Source of the DNA: Pleurodeles waltl
Taxonomy: Eukaryota; Chordata; Amphibia; Caudata; Salamandridae
Direction: 5' to 3'
Length of the DNA stretch: 64,000 bases
Assembly (NCBI RefSeq): GCF_031143425.1
Contig: NC_090442.1
Span: 423,787,776-423,851,775 of the forward strand
Under the pieces are notes generated by a model, which saw nothing but the letters and a program-made list of their open reading frames with translations, was not told the origin of the DNA and did not search any database. A program made the translations under genes and the position numbers. How positions within the stretch are numbered: the stretch's first letter is position 1; every line of letters starts with the position of its first letter. Positions 1-10,814 of the stretch are shown piece by piece.

Positions 1-315
1 TGCGCCTCATTTTAGCATGCGGTGATAAATATGGGGCTATGGAGTTAGCATAATTTTTTAGATGGGAATGCCAACCTTGCATCTCATTGACGCAAGGTAG
101 GTTCACATATCTAAAAAATGGTGCAAACTCCAATATTTTGATGTTAGACTGGTCTAACGTCAAGATATAATTATGGAGTTAGTTTTGCGCCGAATTTGCG
201 TAAAAAAGACACAAATTCAGCGCAAAAGGAGTATAAATATGCCCCATATTTTGTAACTTTGTGCCGCTTTTGCGTCAAAAAATTACGCAAATGTTGCGCA
301 AAAAAAGTATAGCTA
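1..315. repeat. AT-rich repeat fragment with imperfect inverted repeat
   Basis: The first 300 bases are AT-rich and contain an imperfect inverted repeat: a TTTTTTAGAT arm near 55 faces ATCTAAAAAA near 108-117, with an inner CCAACCTTGC / GCAAGGTAGG pair. GCGCAAAA-type and ATGGGGC-type phrases recur on both sides. This looks like part of a dispersed non-autonomous repeat cut by the window edge. No coding potential was seen and the family was not identified. Confidence 0.3.
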
Positions 316-1489
316 TGGGCCTAATTATCATGCATCGCTCAATACACAGTTTTCATGGCAGCTACATTTTTATTTCACACGCCACAACACATCCTGCATT
401 CCACTATTTCGTTCGGTGACAGCACCTGTGCTCCAGTAGCAACAGCAAAGGAGTAGAAGGAACTCCCCCTTGAGTTCCTCTCACTTTTCTCCACTTAAGC
501 TTTTCACAAACAATTGAAAACTTTGCTTTTACATTTTAAGTATTTATTAGTTTCTTGGAACCCGTAGGATTCTTGTTATTCTTTCTTTGTTTTGTGGTTA
601 TGTTTGATTCAAAAGCTATGTCAACAAGAAGTCTCGGTGTACGTAGCACGCTATAAGTATTTAATAACATCATGTAATATATGACTTGAGTCATTCCGGT
701 GGATTACTTAATTCGGGTTTGAACGACTAGCTTCCTCAGACATGCATGCACTGATCATCCAAAGATACTAGCATATTTGCTTTTCAGGTTCAAAACAAGA
801 AAAATATATCATGCTTTCACTTCATTTCCTGTCATGCTTACTAAATAAAAATAAAAGCTTTCCAAACGTCTTGCCAAAAGTAGCACTTGAGAATGTTATT
901 CGGCATTCGAGGCCCATTCGACAGAATGTATTACTAAGCAGGATAACATAATGGCAGTCAGACCACTACGGAAATTAATAATGAATGCATTTGAGATCTA
1001 TATTGATTTTGCATGTGCGTCCAGGAAAAATAAATAAAGCAAGTAAGAGGAAATGTACCTGTCCCATGTGCTGACTAAATAATAAATGATGCGACCACAT
1101 TTATCGAAGTCTGCAATCATAAGGCTTGGCCTTCGCTCAAGAGGTTTCAACCTTCACTGGAAGAGCCCCATGAATTGGTGGGCTACTCACTAAGCTGTGC
1201 TCGTATAATTGCAGCAATCACAGTTCCCCCACAAAGGGCGCAGCTCATACATAAGCAATGAGTCCGGTGGTTCTTTCATTGAAAGCAAAATCCCATGAAG
1301 AACAATGATTAGAATTCTACGGAGCTTTTGTCTGGATAGTCTTCAACTAGAAGGTCTGCCTACTACTGCTAGTAACGAATGCCAAGTGGTGCTTTACTTA
1401 CGGTACAGTCTAAACAGTACATTAGCTATAGACGTTTTGAAGAATATCGTGCAATTGTCCGGAATACAGCATGTTAAGAGGCTCAACAT
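316..1489. other. Unassigned non-coding sequence
   Basis: AT-rich sequence with no long open frame, no recognisable repeat unit and no RNA gene that I can identify. It ends where homology to the DIRS inverted terminal repeat begins. Confidence 0.4.
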
Positions 1490-1494
1490 TACCT

Positions 1495-1640
1495 CCTCAA
1501 CCTTTACCTGGTACCAATACTTACTTAAATGAGTTGTTTAACCTCTACCCAGGCACCATGTGACCTAGCTAGAACCAAGTTTTTGCGCTATACACTCCCT
1601 CCCTCTCCACGCCCCTCCCACCAATATAGAGAATAAAGGG
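1495..1640 (+). repeat. DIRS left inverted terminal repeat
   Basis: The stretch containing ACCAATACTTACTTAA, then AACCTCTACCCAGGCACC and GACCTAGCTAGAACC is matched in reverse complement at about 21050-21190 (GGTTCTAGCTAGGTCAC, GGTGCCTGGGTAGAGGTT, TTAAGTAAGTATTGGT). This inverted pairing brackets the DIRS coding region and the nested insertions. Confidence 0.75.
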
Positions 1641-2329
1641 GGATGGAGACCACATTACTTCCTGTTCTTTTCGTTTGCTCATCAGTACCTGACCATGAAG
1701 CCTGTGGAACCACTTTTCAGGTAAGCCTGGTAAGGCGAGGCCTCTCAAGGTATGAAGTTCGCTGTTGCTCCCCACTTACTTCTAGTAAGTTGGGTACTCC
1801 AAAGTATCAGGAGTGTGGGGGACATTGTTTGTTTTTATTGTCCTCAGTTTTCCAAAGATGGAGCCTTTTGGGTTCCCTGGGGACGTTTTATTGAACCCAG
1901 GCGCAAGAGACTCGATCTTCCCTTCGTGGGCCTACGGGTTGGTTGGAGTAGCTGGTTGAGTGTAGCTAGGGTCTCTCCTTTTCCTAAAGCTGTCAGCTGA
2001 ACATATGGTCCATTCCTGACAGTTTGGTGGGCCAGGTGTCTTGGGAACTGGTGCCTCCTGCTTGCGTGCAGCCAAACTCTCAGTTGATGAGGCATGTCAT
2101 TTTTTTTCTTCAGCATTGGTGAGCTCATGTTTCCGATGCCGTGGGTCCTTCACTTTACAGAACTACGTTACTCTCTGGATTTTGCTGTCATCCCATCTCC
2201 ATCAGGTCCTATGCAAGCCTCTTTTCCAAAAATCCTGCCAGTGTGTCTGCTCTTGCTCAATAAGTTACAGAGTGTCTGCACAAACATGCAATTGCCCCTG
2301 TTCCAAAAGGCCAGGAAGGAGAAGGTTTC

Positions 2330-2870
2330 TATTCCACAGTATTTCTAGTCCAGAAGCCAATAGGGAAATCCAGACTGATCTTCAACCTACGAGGTCTGAA
2401 TGTATTTCTGAACAGGTTCCAGGTTCAAGATGAATACCCGCAAGAAGATAATTCCTCTCATTCAGCCAGGGGAACGGATGGCCTCTTTGGATTTGCAGGA
2501 TGTGTACCTTCACATCCCAATTTACCCACCACATCAACAGTATCTCCGCTTCTGTCTAGATGACCATCATTAAGCAAATTGCTGCCTTTCGGTCTGTCGG
2601 CATCTCCGAGAGTCTTCACCAAAGTGCTGGCTCCATTTGTTGGCCATTACAATATGATCAGTGTTCTGCTCCACCCTTATTTGGATGACCATCTCAAACT
2701 GTACTCCTATCTCAGATCAGGCTGGTCCGTAATGTTATGTTGGGCTTTGGTCCTCTTATTAGCTGGGAAACGTTTCATCTCAAACCCACTCTGGATCTTC
2801 AGTTCATATGTGGTGCCAGGTTCCAGTTGGACCTGGGGCTGGTCATCCTCCCATAGGACCAGCTACAAAC
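2330..2870 (+). pseudogene. DIRS reverse transcriptase remnant
   Basis: Read across three forward frames, this stretch gives DIRS-type reverse transcriptase motifs: a PIGKSRLIFNLRGLN-like block, then MASLDLQDVYLHIPI, YLRFCLDD, LPFGLSASPRVFTKVLAP and finally HPYLDDHL, which carries the catalytic YLDD-type aspartates. The frame changes between about 2430 and 2580, and a stop follows the YLRFCLDDHH stretch. In a working element this enzyme copies the RNA genome into DNA. Here it is a fossil. The preceding 1640-2330 probably corresponds to the gag-like region, but I cannot recognise a domain in it. Confidence 0.75.
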
Positions 2871-3169
2871 TCTGAGGAAACTGGTGTGGGATCAGGGGAG
2901 CAGAACAGCAACATTGGCAAAGGAGTGGTTGCGCCTGCAGGGACACATGGTGGGCTGCCTTCTTTCTGTACAAGGTTGTATTATCCTTACTGTTCTTTTT
3001 GGGTAATTTAAAATGTGTTTCTTTTACAGGCAGTCTGTGTGTTCATGGTCCCATGGCCTCAACTCCACCTCGGGCCACTAGTTTGTTATGTGTTGTCTCC
3101 TTGGAAGCCAGGGTTGCAACTGCGGGATCATCTTGTACAGGTCTTTCTTGACATCTGGCATTTCATGCA

Positions 3170-3780
3170 ATGGTGGTTGGTCCCGATGAACTTGTCCAGG
3201 GGGTTTCCAGCGGCACTTCCCCATCCCAGGACTTTGACTACAGACACAAGCAAAATAGGGTGGTGGTCAATGCTGGAAGCTTTTTCAATTCAGGAAAAGG
3301 GGTTGCCTTACAAATCACTCCGCTCCACAAACTGGAGGGAGTTGAGAGAAATATATCTGAGCACTCATCAACTTCTCACCACTCCTTCACAATCAGGTGT
3401 TACTAGTTCAGACAGACAACACTGTGGCAAAGAGCTATGTCAACAAGCAGTCGGGGACAAGTTCTCGATGCCTGGAGGCTCTCGCTTTTCAGATTGTCAG
3501 TTGGGCGGAGACTCATCTGCTCTCTCTGTCTTCAGTTACATCCGGGACGCGGACAATGTACAGGCTGACAAGCTCAGTAGAATCTTTCTGTCTTCCAACA
3601 AATTCTGTCTGGCGCCAGGTATATTTTCCCAGTTATGTCACAGATTCTGCACCCTCCATGTGGATATGTTTGCCACTTCAGACTATGCTCTCCTCCCTGT
3701 GTTCCTGTCTAGGTTCCCAACTCTGGGGTGTTGGGGGGGTGGATGTGCTCACACATCCCTGGCCTTCCCTTCTTTTGTGC
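3170..3780 (+). pseudogene. DIRS RNase H remnant
   Basis: Motifs typical of the RNase H domain downstream of DIRS reverse transcriptase are visible in shifting frames: LTTDTSKIGWWSMLE near 3235, NWRELREIYL near 3340, VQTDNTVAKSYVNKQ near 3405, YIRDADNVQADKLSR near 3540 and HVDMFATSDYALLPVF near 3660. The order and spacing match the family. At least two frame changes, around 3400 and 3535, break it. It would have degraded the RNA strand of the RNA-DNA hybrid. Confidence 0.72.
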
Positions 3781-3959
3781 GTCTTTCTTACCTCCCCCTT
3801 GAGCCCAAAACTCCTGGCCTGAGTGCGGACCGGACAAGAGCGCCTCATTCTGATTGCACCCTTCTGACCTCAAAATTGGTGTTCCCCTTATTGCAATTGC
3901 TTGCAATGGCTGAGGAATGGGTTCTTCCTTCTGATTCCTGCCCACTAAGGACTCCAATT

Positions 3960-5020
3960 CTTCCCCCAGACACTTGCAGGAGAAAATGTCTGACAGCATG
4001 GCTACTGAAAGGAGGGGTCTGAGAATAGAGGCATTATCTTCCTCTGTGGCAGACTCTATTCAACATTTTCGGAGTATCTCCAATAGGAAGTCCTATGGAC
4101 TTTATCATTCTTCTTTCTTTATCTGGTGCAAAAGCAGGTTTCTGGACCCTACTACTTGTCACCAATCCTGGGTTCTCCAATTTTTACAGGATGGTTTCTA
4201 GAAGGGTTTGGCAATTTCTACTTCGGGAGTACAGTGGGCAACGATAAAGGCTGTTCAGGCTCCCTGGGGTGATGAGGAGATGGATAGTTTAGGTTCTCGC
4301 TTACTGTAAGGGTTTATTTTTGCTAAGGCCTCCCCTTAAGTCTACTGTTCCTGACTGGAATCTTCCTCTAGTGCTCAAGGCATTGCAATCGTCTCCTTCT
4401 GAGCCATTAAAGAGTGTCTTTCTTAAATTTCTGTCTTTCAAGGTGTTTTTTTCTTGTGACTATTTCACACACCCATAGGCTGGGGGAATTGGGGTTTCTG
4501 TCTAATCGGCCTCCCTATCTACACTTCTTTGCTGATCGGTTGATTCTCGAGTAGGGCCTGGGGTTGCTTCCTAAGGTGGTCTCCTCTTTTCATCAACCAC
4601 AGAAAATAGCTTTGCGCTCCTTTTTTCCTGTTCCCTCTACTCGTGGGGAAGAAGCATGGCACACCTTGGATGTTGTAAGGGCGGTGAACAACTATTTCTC
4701 CAGGACACAGGTTTTCAGACAATACAATACTTTTTAAAACACTTTTGGTGTTCTTAGTCTGAAGGAATCTACCCCTACCCTAAGTTGGTGGATAAGGTCT
4801 CTCTTTATCTAGTTTACACCTCACAAAACAGACAATTGCCAGGTGGGGTACAGAGGAAGCCTACAGATGGAATGATGACCCCTAGGGCTGAAGCTGCTGG
4901 TGTTTCTATTGTTGACATTTGTAGGGCGGCCTCCGGGCATCTCCATCTGCCTTCATTTCCCATTATCGTCTGGAGGTGGGAGACTCTTTAGATTTTGGTG
5001 CAGAGGTTCTGCCTGCAGTT
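3960..5020 (+). pseudogene. DIRS tyrosine recombinase remnant
   Basis: Fragments of a DIRS tyrosine recombinase follow the RNase H: an N-terminal SAM-like stretch (SNRKSYGLYHSSFFIWCKSR, near 4080), an RLGELGFLSNRPPYLHFFAD block near 4470 corresponding to the box A arginine region, then SFFPVPSTRGEEAWHTLDVV near 4625 and a terminal DICRAASG...H stretch near 4915-4950 corresponding to the C-terminal active-site region. Stops and frameshifts separate all of these. The enzyme integrates the circular DNA intermediate by site-specific recombination. Loss of a continuous frame makes it a pseudogene. Confidence 0.68.
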
Positions 5021-5194
5021 CAGCCTTGAACCCTCTGCTTGCTGTTTATTCTCCTCTCTTGGTTTGCAATGAATAGAGTAATTTCTTTTGCATTAATCAA
5101 CAGTTGTTTTTTTCTTTGGGATTCAGGTTGTGCTACCATTGCTTTAGTATGTCCTCATTTAAGTAAGCATTGGTACAAGATAAAGTTTGAGGAG

Positions 5195-7369
5195 TGTTAG
5201 AAATGGGTTTTTTGGTTGGCAGTCATGTTACCCTCTGTCCAAGCAAGAACCCTCACTCTAGTCAGGGTAAGTCACACACAATCCAAAATTAGCCTGTGCC
5301 CACCCTCTGGTAGTTTGGCACGAGCAGTCAGGCTTAACTTAGAAGGCAATGTGTAAAGCACTTGTGCAATAAATCATACAATACCATCATATAGCACCAC
5401 AAAAATACACCACACAGTGTTTAGAAAAATATATAATATTTATCTGGGTAATTGCAGGTCAAAACGATTAAAGATGCAATATGAATTTGTAAAGATATCA
5501 CTGAAAAGTGATATAAAGTGTCTTAAGTCTTTAAAAAGCAAACAAAGTCTCTTTCAAGCACAAAGTACCTGGTTTGGAGTGGAAAATCTCCTCAACGGGC
5601 CGCAGAAGAAGAGATACGTGGAAAAATGGTGTGTGCGTCGATTTCTCCCCAGCAGAAACGGACTTGCGTCGTTATTTTTCACGCGGGGAAGTCGTGCATC
5701 GTTTTCCGGCGCGCAGTCTCTTTCTGTGGATCGCGGGGGTTACCAGATGTCCCGGGTCTGTGCGTGGATTCTCCTGCTTGTTTTCCGGCTGTGCGTTGTT
5801 CCGCGGGGCTGTGCGTCGAAATTTCACTCTCACGGCAGGCGTTGCGTCGATTTCTCCTTGGAAGTCGGGCGGCGTTGTCCTTGCGAGGCCGTGCGTCAAA
5901 GTTTCGGTCGTCCCGAAGGCGTTGCGTCGATCAGCGTCGGTGTGCAGTGTTTTTCTCGCCGCGGAACAAGCTGTGCATCGAAAATTTCGCCGCACGAAGC
6001 GTCCAAGTGAAAAAGAGAAGTCTTTTTGGTCCTGAGACTTCAGGGAACAGGAGGCAAGCTCTATCCAAGCCCTTGGAGAGCACTTTTACAGCCAGACAAG
6101 AGTTCAGCAAGGCAGCAGGCCAACAGCAAGGCAGCAGTCCTTCGTAGAAAAGCAGACAGGTGAGTCCTTTAAGCAGCCAGGCAGTTCAGCAAGGCAGCAG
6201 GCCAACAGCAAGGCAGCAGTCCTTGGTAGAAAAGCAGACAGGTGAGTCCTTTGAGCAGCCAGGCAGTTCTTCTTGGCAGGGTGTAGTTTCTGGTTCAGGT
6301 TACTTCTCCAGCAAGTGTCTGATGAGGTAGGGCAGAGGCCCTGTTTTATACTAAGTTGTGCCTTTGAAGTGGGATGACTTCAAAGAGTGTCTAAGAAATG
6401 CACCAAGCCCCCTTTCAGTTCAATCCTGTCTGCCAGAGTCCAGGTAGTGGGTGTGGCAGTCCTTTGTGTGAGGGCAGGCCCTCCACCCTCCCAGCCCAGG
6501 AAGACCCATTCAAAATGCAGATGTATGCAAGTGAGGCTGAGTACCCTGTGTTTGGGGTGTGTCTGAGTGAATGCACAAGGAGCTGTCAACTAAACCTAGA
6601 CAGACGTGGATTGAAGGGCACAGAAAGATTTAAGTGCAAGGAAATGCTCACTTTCTAAAAGTGGCATTTCTAGAATAGTAATATTAAATCCGACTTCACC
6701 AGTCAGCAGGATTTTATATTACCACTCTGGCCATACTAAATATGACCTTCCTGCTCCTTTCAGACCAGCAGCTGCCACTTCAACAGTGTATGAGGGCAGC
6801 CCCAATGTTAGCCTATGAAGGGAGCAGGCCTCACAGTAGTGCAAAAACGAATTTAGGAGTTTTACACTACCAGGACATATAACTACACCGGTACATGTCC
6901 TGCCTTTTACCCACACAGCACCCTGCTCTAGGGGTTACCTAGGGCACACATTAGGGGTGACTTATATGTAGAAAAAGGGGAGTTCTAGGCTTGGCAAGTA
7001 CTTTTAAATGCCAAGTCGAAGTGGCAGTAAAACTGCACACACAGGCCTTGCAATGGCAGGCCTGAGACAAGGTTAAGGGGCTACTGAAGTGGGTGGCACA
7101 ACTAGTGCTGCAGGCCCACTAGTAGCATTTAATCTACAGGCCTTAGGCACATATAGTGCACTCTACTAGGGACTTATAAGTAAATTAAATAGCCAATCAT
7201 GGATAAACCAATCAATAGTACAATTTACACAGAGAGCATATGCACTTTAGCACTGGTTAGCAGTGGTAAAGTGCCCAGAGGTCAAAAGCCAACAACAACA
7301 GGTCAGAAAAAATAGGAGGAAGGAGGCAAAAAGTTTGGGGATGACCCTGTCAAAAAGCCAGGTACAACA
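5195..7369 (-). repeat. LTR, left copy (3' LTR in element sense)
   Basis: This 2175 bp repeat starts TG and ends CA. It contains a CpG-rich block (about 5580-6010) with many degenerate copies of TGCGTCG followed by a T- or A-rich run, and an 82 bp tandem duplication at about 6102-6265. Short open frames inside it are repeated in the other LTR and are not genes. Homology to the right LTR is essentially complete, apart from scattered substitutions and small indels. Confidence 0.88.
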
Positions 7370-10019
7370 TGACCCCCTACCAGCCTAAAGCCTGGGGAGA
7401 ACAATCACTATCCTGATGTACTTCCCTGTTTGAGGTGACAGAACAAGGACCCAGGCCCACAACAGCAGGGGCATGCTCCAGTTCTTTGCCTTCCTGACTC
7501 CAATTGGATCCCTCTGTCCATACTCTCAGGGCCCACTAAGCCAACCCATGGGGAACCTTTCTCCTTACCTGCGGATCCCATCTGTGCAGCACCTAACCTT
7601 ACTTTGCTCACAGATGTATCCCAGGAGCAGGATAGTACCACCAGGACCAACACAGTGGTGTTGCCCACTCTACCCCCGGGGTGTGACACTTGTCCCCTCC
7701 CCAGGGATAACTCTGTCCACCCGGACAGCAAGCCACAATGGTTACTGACAGCTGCCAGGGATGAGAGCCAGGCCCCAGGCCTCTCAAAGCTCTCCCACCA
7801 CTGTGGCTGTGGAGAGTGGGGGCGGTAGCCCCAGGTGCTGGGCACCCTTTAACCACTCACCCTTCCACCAGGTCAGGGATGACAGCCTGAACCTGGTCCT
7901 CCCCTCTGGGGCTCTGTACCCTCCCTCCTGGAGCGGTACCCCCAGAGTCCAACATGGTCAGGGTGCTTATAGAAGTCGCCCTGTACCATTCCTCCACCAG
8001 TGCAGGCCTGTTAACCTGCAACTGGCCCTCCAACCTGGGGTCTGTACCTTCAGGTTGGAATAGGGCCCGGGGTGAGGCTTCCCTCCCCCTCCCTCCCTTC
8101 TGGGGTCCAGCACCCTCCAACTAGGAGTGGCTTCCTCAGAAGACAACATGGTAGGGGCACTGTTATCAGTAGTCCCTCCCTCCAGTTCCGGGGGGACACC
8201 CTGAACCTGGCCTTTCAGCCCAGGGTCTGTACCCTCCGACTGGATCACTGCCTGGCAAACCAGGACTTTCTGGGGGGCACACCTACCCCCCACCAGGTCA
8301 GAGTTTAACCTCTGCACCTGACCATCCAACCCAGAGTCACCACCCTGAGGTTGAACAATTGCCTGGCACACCAGGACTTCCTGGGGGGCACACCTACCCC
8401 CCACCGGGTCAGAGTTTAACCTCTGAACCTGGCCATCCAACCCAGAGTCAACACCCTGAGATTGGACAATTGCCTGGCACAGCAGGACTTCCTGGGGGGC
8501 ACTCTCACCCCCCATAAGGGACACACCATCCCCAAGGGCCACACAAGAGTCTGGTTGGCGCAGGACTCCTGACCTCTGCCCATCCGCCAGAGTCCGGGTC
8601 TCCCCCAAACCAGAAACGGTTTCACCTGGGTCATTCCTGGGGGGCTCTGCTCTCAGAGCTGAACCCTGACTCTCCAGGTCCTCCACTGGGGTCCGCAACC
8701 CCCTCTCAACCCTATGTCTGGACTTCTGCACCCCCTCACTCGGAGTCGTACTGTCAGACACCAGAACTGTTGGGATGCTGGCTACAGCCACCCCCCCAAG
8801 TTCTTCTGACACTGCGGGGCTTCCCTGAACAGATGGCCCTACGGTACAGGCTAGGCTTCCCTCCTGGTGTTCCCTCATGGAACCCTCTAGGACCTGGGAC
8901 CTACCTGGGACACTACAATCCTCTCCCACCTCACTTGGCTGGGAACCACCTAGACCACTCCCTTCAGGAGCACCCCCAAATGCCTCTTCAGACTCTCTGG
9001 TACTCACCCAGAAGTCTGCCTCCATTGTAAGTTCCCTGGGGTCAGAGAACTCACACTCCACCTGGTGTTTGTGTAGCTCTGGAAAATAAGGGCCAGACAT
9101 ATGCTCTCCAGCAATTACATCACTCTGCCCTTCACATATATTAACCACAGTACCCTTCACCCAACCATCCAGTAACTCAGCCTTGGAAAAGCACTCTACA
9201 TTACCCTCCTGAGACTGGTGAGACAGTATCTGACTGTCCCTGACACTCAACCCATACTCTTCTGGGATGTCTCTACACTCTATATCCAGGACGTCCACCA
9301 GGGGGGAACCCTTTTCTCTGTCACTCTCTGCTAGAGCCAGTAAAGTGTCCCTCCCCCCAGTAGGAATATGACTCCCTGTGCCAGTTACCCAATCCTTCTC
9401 AGGGACCCTGTGCATGACGGGAACTACCTCATACCCTTGAACCACCTGGGGTGTGTCAACTCCCTTCTTCAAGTTGGGCACCACATCTCTGGGCTTGTGC
9501 CCTTCTTCAGCAGTACTGGATGTAAGATTTTTGCTGCCACCATCTGAACTGGACTCAGCCCTTCCGGCCTCCAGTTTCAGCTCTTCACAGCTCAGCTCTT
9601 GAGCTGCAATCCTTTCTTCTTCCAGGGCTAAGAGTCTTGCTGCCTCATCCCTTTCAAGAAACTCATCTAGCTCTTCCATCCACCGCTCACGATCTAGGAG
9701 CCATTAATCTCTCACTGGTTCTCTTTCCTCATCTGAGTAGTCTTCCTCCTCATTTGAGCAGTCCTCCTCCTCATCTGAGGGGTACTTAGTCATTTGGTTT
9801 TTTGCTGCCTCTCTCTCTGCCCATCTTTCTTCCCCCCAGACTATGTAGCATTTCCATCTTAGTAGATCTCCTTGATACAGGAAGGCCCCATTTTCTGCAA
9901 AGCCTACTTAGGTCAGCCTTAGTGAGGTGGTCAGTAGGTACAAAGAATGAGTAGGTACACAATCCCATTCTGATAAGGTCTTGCCGGCAAAAACCAAAAT
10001 CCAAAGTCCAAAACATCAA
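7370..10019 (-). pseudogene. gag-like reading frame of the non-autonomous LTR element
   Basis: In the minus sense, an N-terminal 77-codon stretch (10019-9786) contains a SAP-like helix-loop-helix pattern (DLSRLCRKWGLPV) resembling the N-terminus of the gag in the Gmr1-like element at 31828. The frame then shifts near an A6 run at about 9799. An acidic segment (SDEEED...NEEEDYSDEERE) follows, then one in-frame TAA, then a 570-codon open frame at 9679-7967. That frame begins with an acidic/coiled segment (MEELDEFLERDEAARLLALEEERI) and later has three imperfect repeats of about 38 residues (core APQEVLVCQAIVQ...GLDGQVQRLNSD), at about 8270-8520. No zinc knuckle, protease or polymerase was seen. 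I infer a degenerate gag-like or packaging protein; an unrelated accessory protein is possible. Confidence 0.5.
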
Positions 10020-10139
10020 TAGTATATCCAGGAGGACATCAGAGACCCAAAAGCAAAAAGATGAAAAATCAAGTTGACCTTCAACTGTGGGTAGGTAGTG
10101 AAATACTTAACTACTGTATGTCACTGCACAAACACAAGT

Positions 10140-10163
10140 CCTATCCTCACCGCTGATCACCAA
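10140..10163 (-). other. Putative primer-binding site of the non-autonomous element
   Basis: Directly inside the 5' LTR (minus sense) the sequence reads T, then TGGTGATCAGCGGTGAGG. A closely similar phrase (TGGTTGTGCAGCGGTGGGA) occupies the same position in the Gmr1-like element at 32100. Position and TGG start fit a tRNA primer-binding site. The tRNA was not identified. Confidence 0.5.
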
Positions 10164-10814
10164 TGTTAGAAATGGGGTTTTTGGTTGGCAGTCAGGTTAC
10201 CCTCTGTCCAAGCAAGAACCCTCACTCTAGTCAGGGTAAGTCACACACAATCTAAAATTAGCCTGTGCCCACCCTCTGGTAGCTTGGCACGAGCAGTCAG
10301 GCTTAACTTAGAAGGCAATGTGTAAAGCACTTGTGCAATAAATCATACAATACCATCATATAGCACCACAAAAATACACCACACAGTGTTTAGAAAAATA
10401 TATAATATTTATCTGGGTAATTGCAGGTCAAAACGATTAAAGATGCAATATGAATTTGTAAAGATATCACTGAAAAGTGATATAAAGGCCCTCATTCTGA
10501 CCCTGGCGGTCGGTGATAAAGCGGCGGCCAACCCGCCAACAGGCCGGCGGTCCAAAATATGCAATTCTGACCCTGGCGGGAACCGCCAACACAGCCCGCC
10601 GCATTAACACTCCGCCCGCCACGGCGGAACAAACAAACAGCGCGGCGGTCCCCGCCAACAGCCAGGCGGCAGACAATGTACCGCCCACCCTATCACGACC
10701 CACCAATCCGCCACCTTTTCCGGGGCGGGAGCACCGCCGATAAAAACACGGCGGAAACAGACTACGAACGGGAAAACGCTCACCTCCACATACTCCACGC
10801 GCGATTCCGGCAGT

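Larger units (their letters stand above)
1490..5194 (+). mobile_element. DIRS-type tyrosine-recombinase retrotransposon, left part (decayed)
   Basis: This block begins with a left inverted terminal repeat. It then holds decayed reverse transcriptase, RNase H and tyrosine recombinase in the DIRS order, and ends in a short right-end/internal-complementary region. Sequence around 1500-1640 reappears as the reverse complement near 21050-21190, beyond the nested insertion, as expected for DIRS elements, which have inverted rather than direct terminal repeats. DIRS elements use a tyrosine recombinase and make no TSD, so the outer limits are approximate. Many stops and frame changes show that it is long dead. 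It was split at 5194/20902 by an LTR element whose TSD is AGGAG. Confidence 0.8.

Noticed and set aside
5417..6147. Overlapping open frames of 150-197 codons
   Set aside because: They lie inside an LTR, occur again in the other LTR with frame differences, and reflect CpG-rich repeat phrases with few stops.
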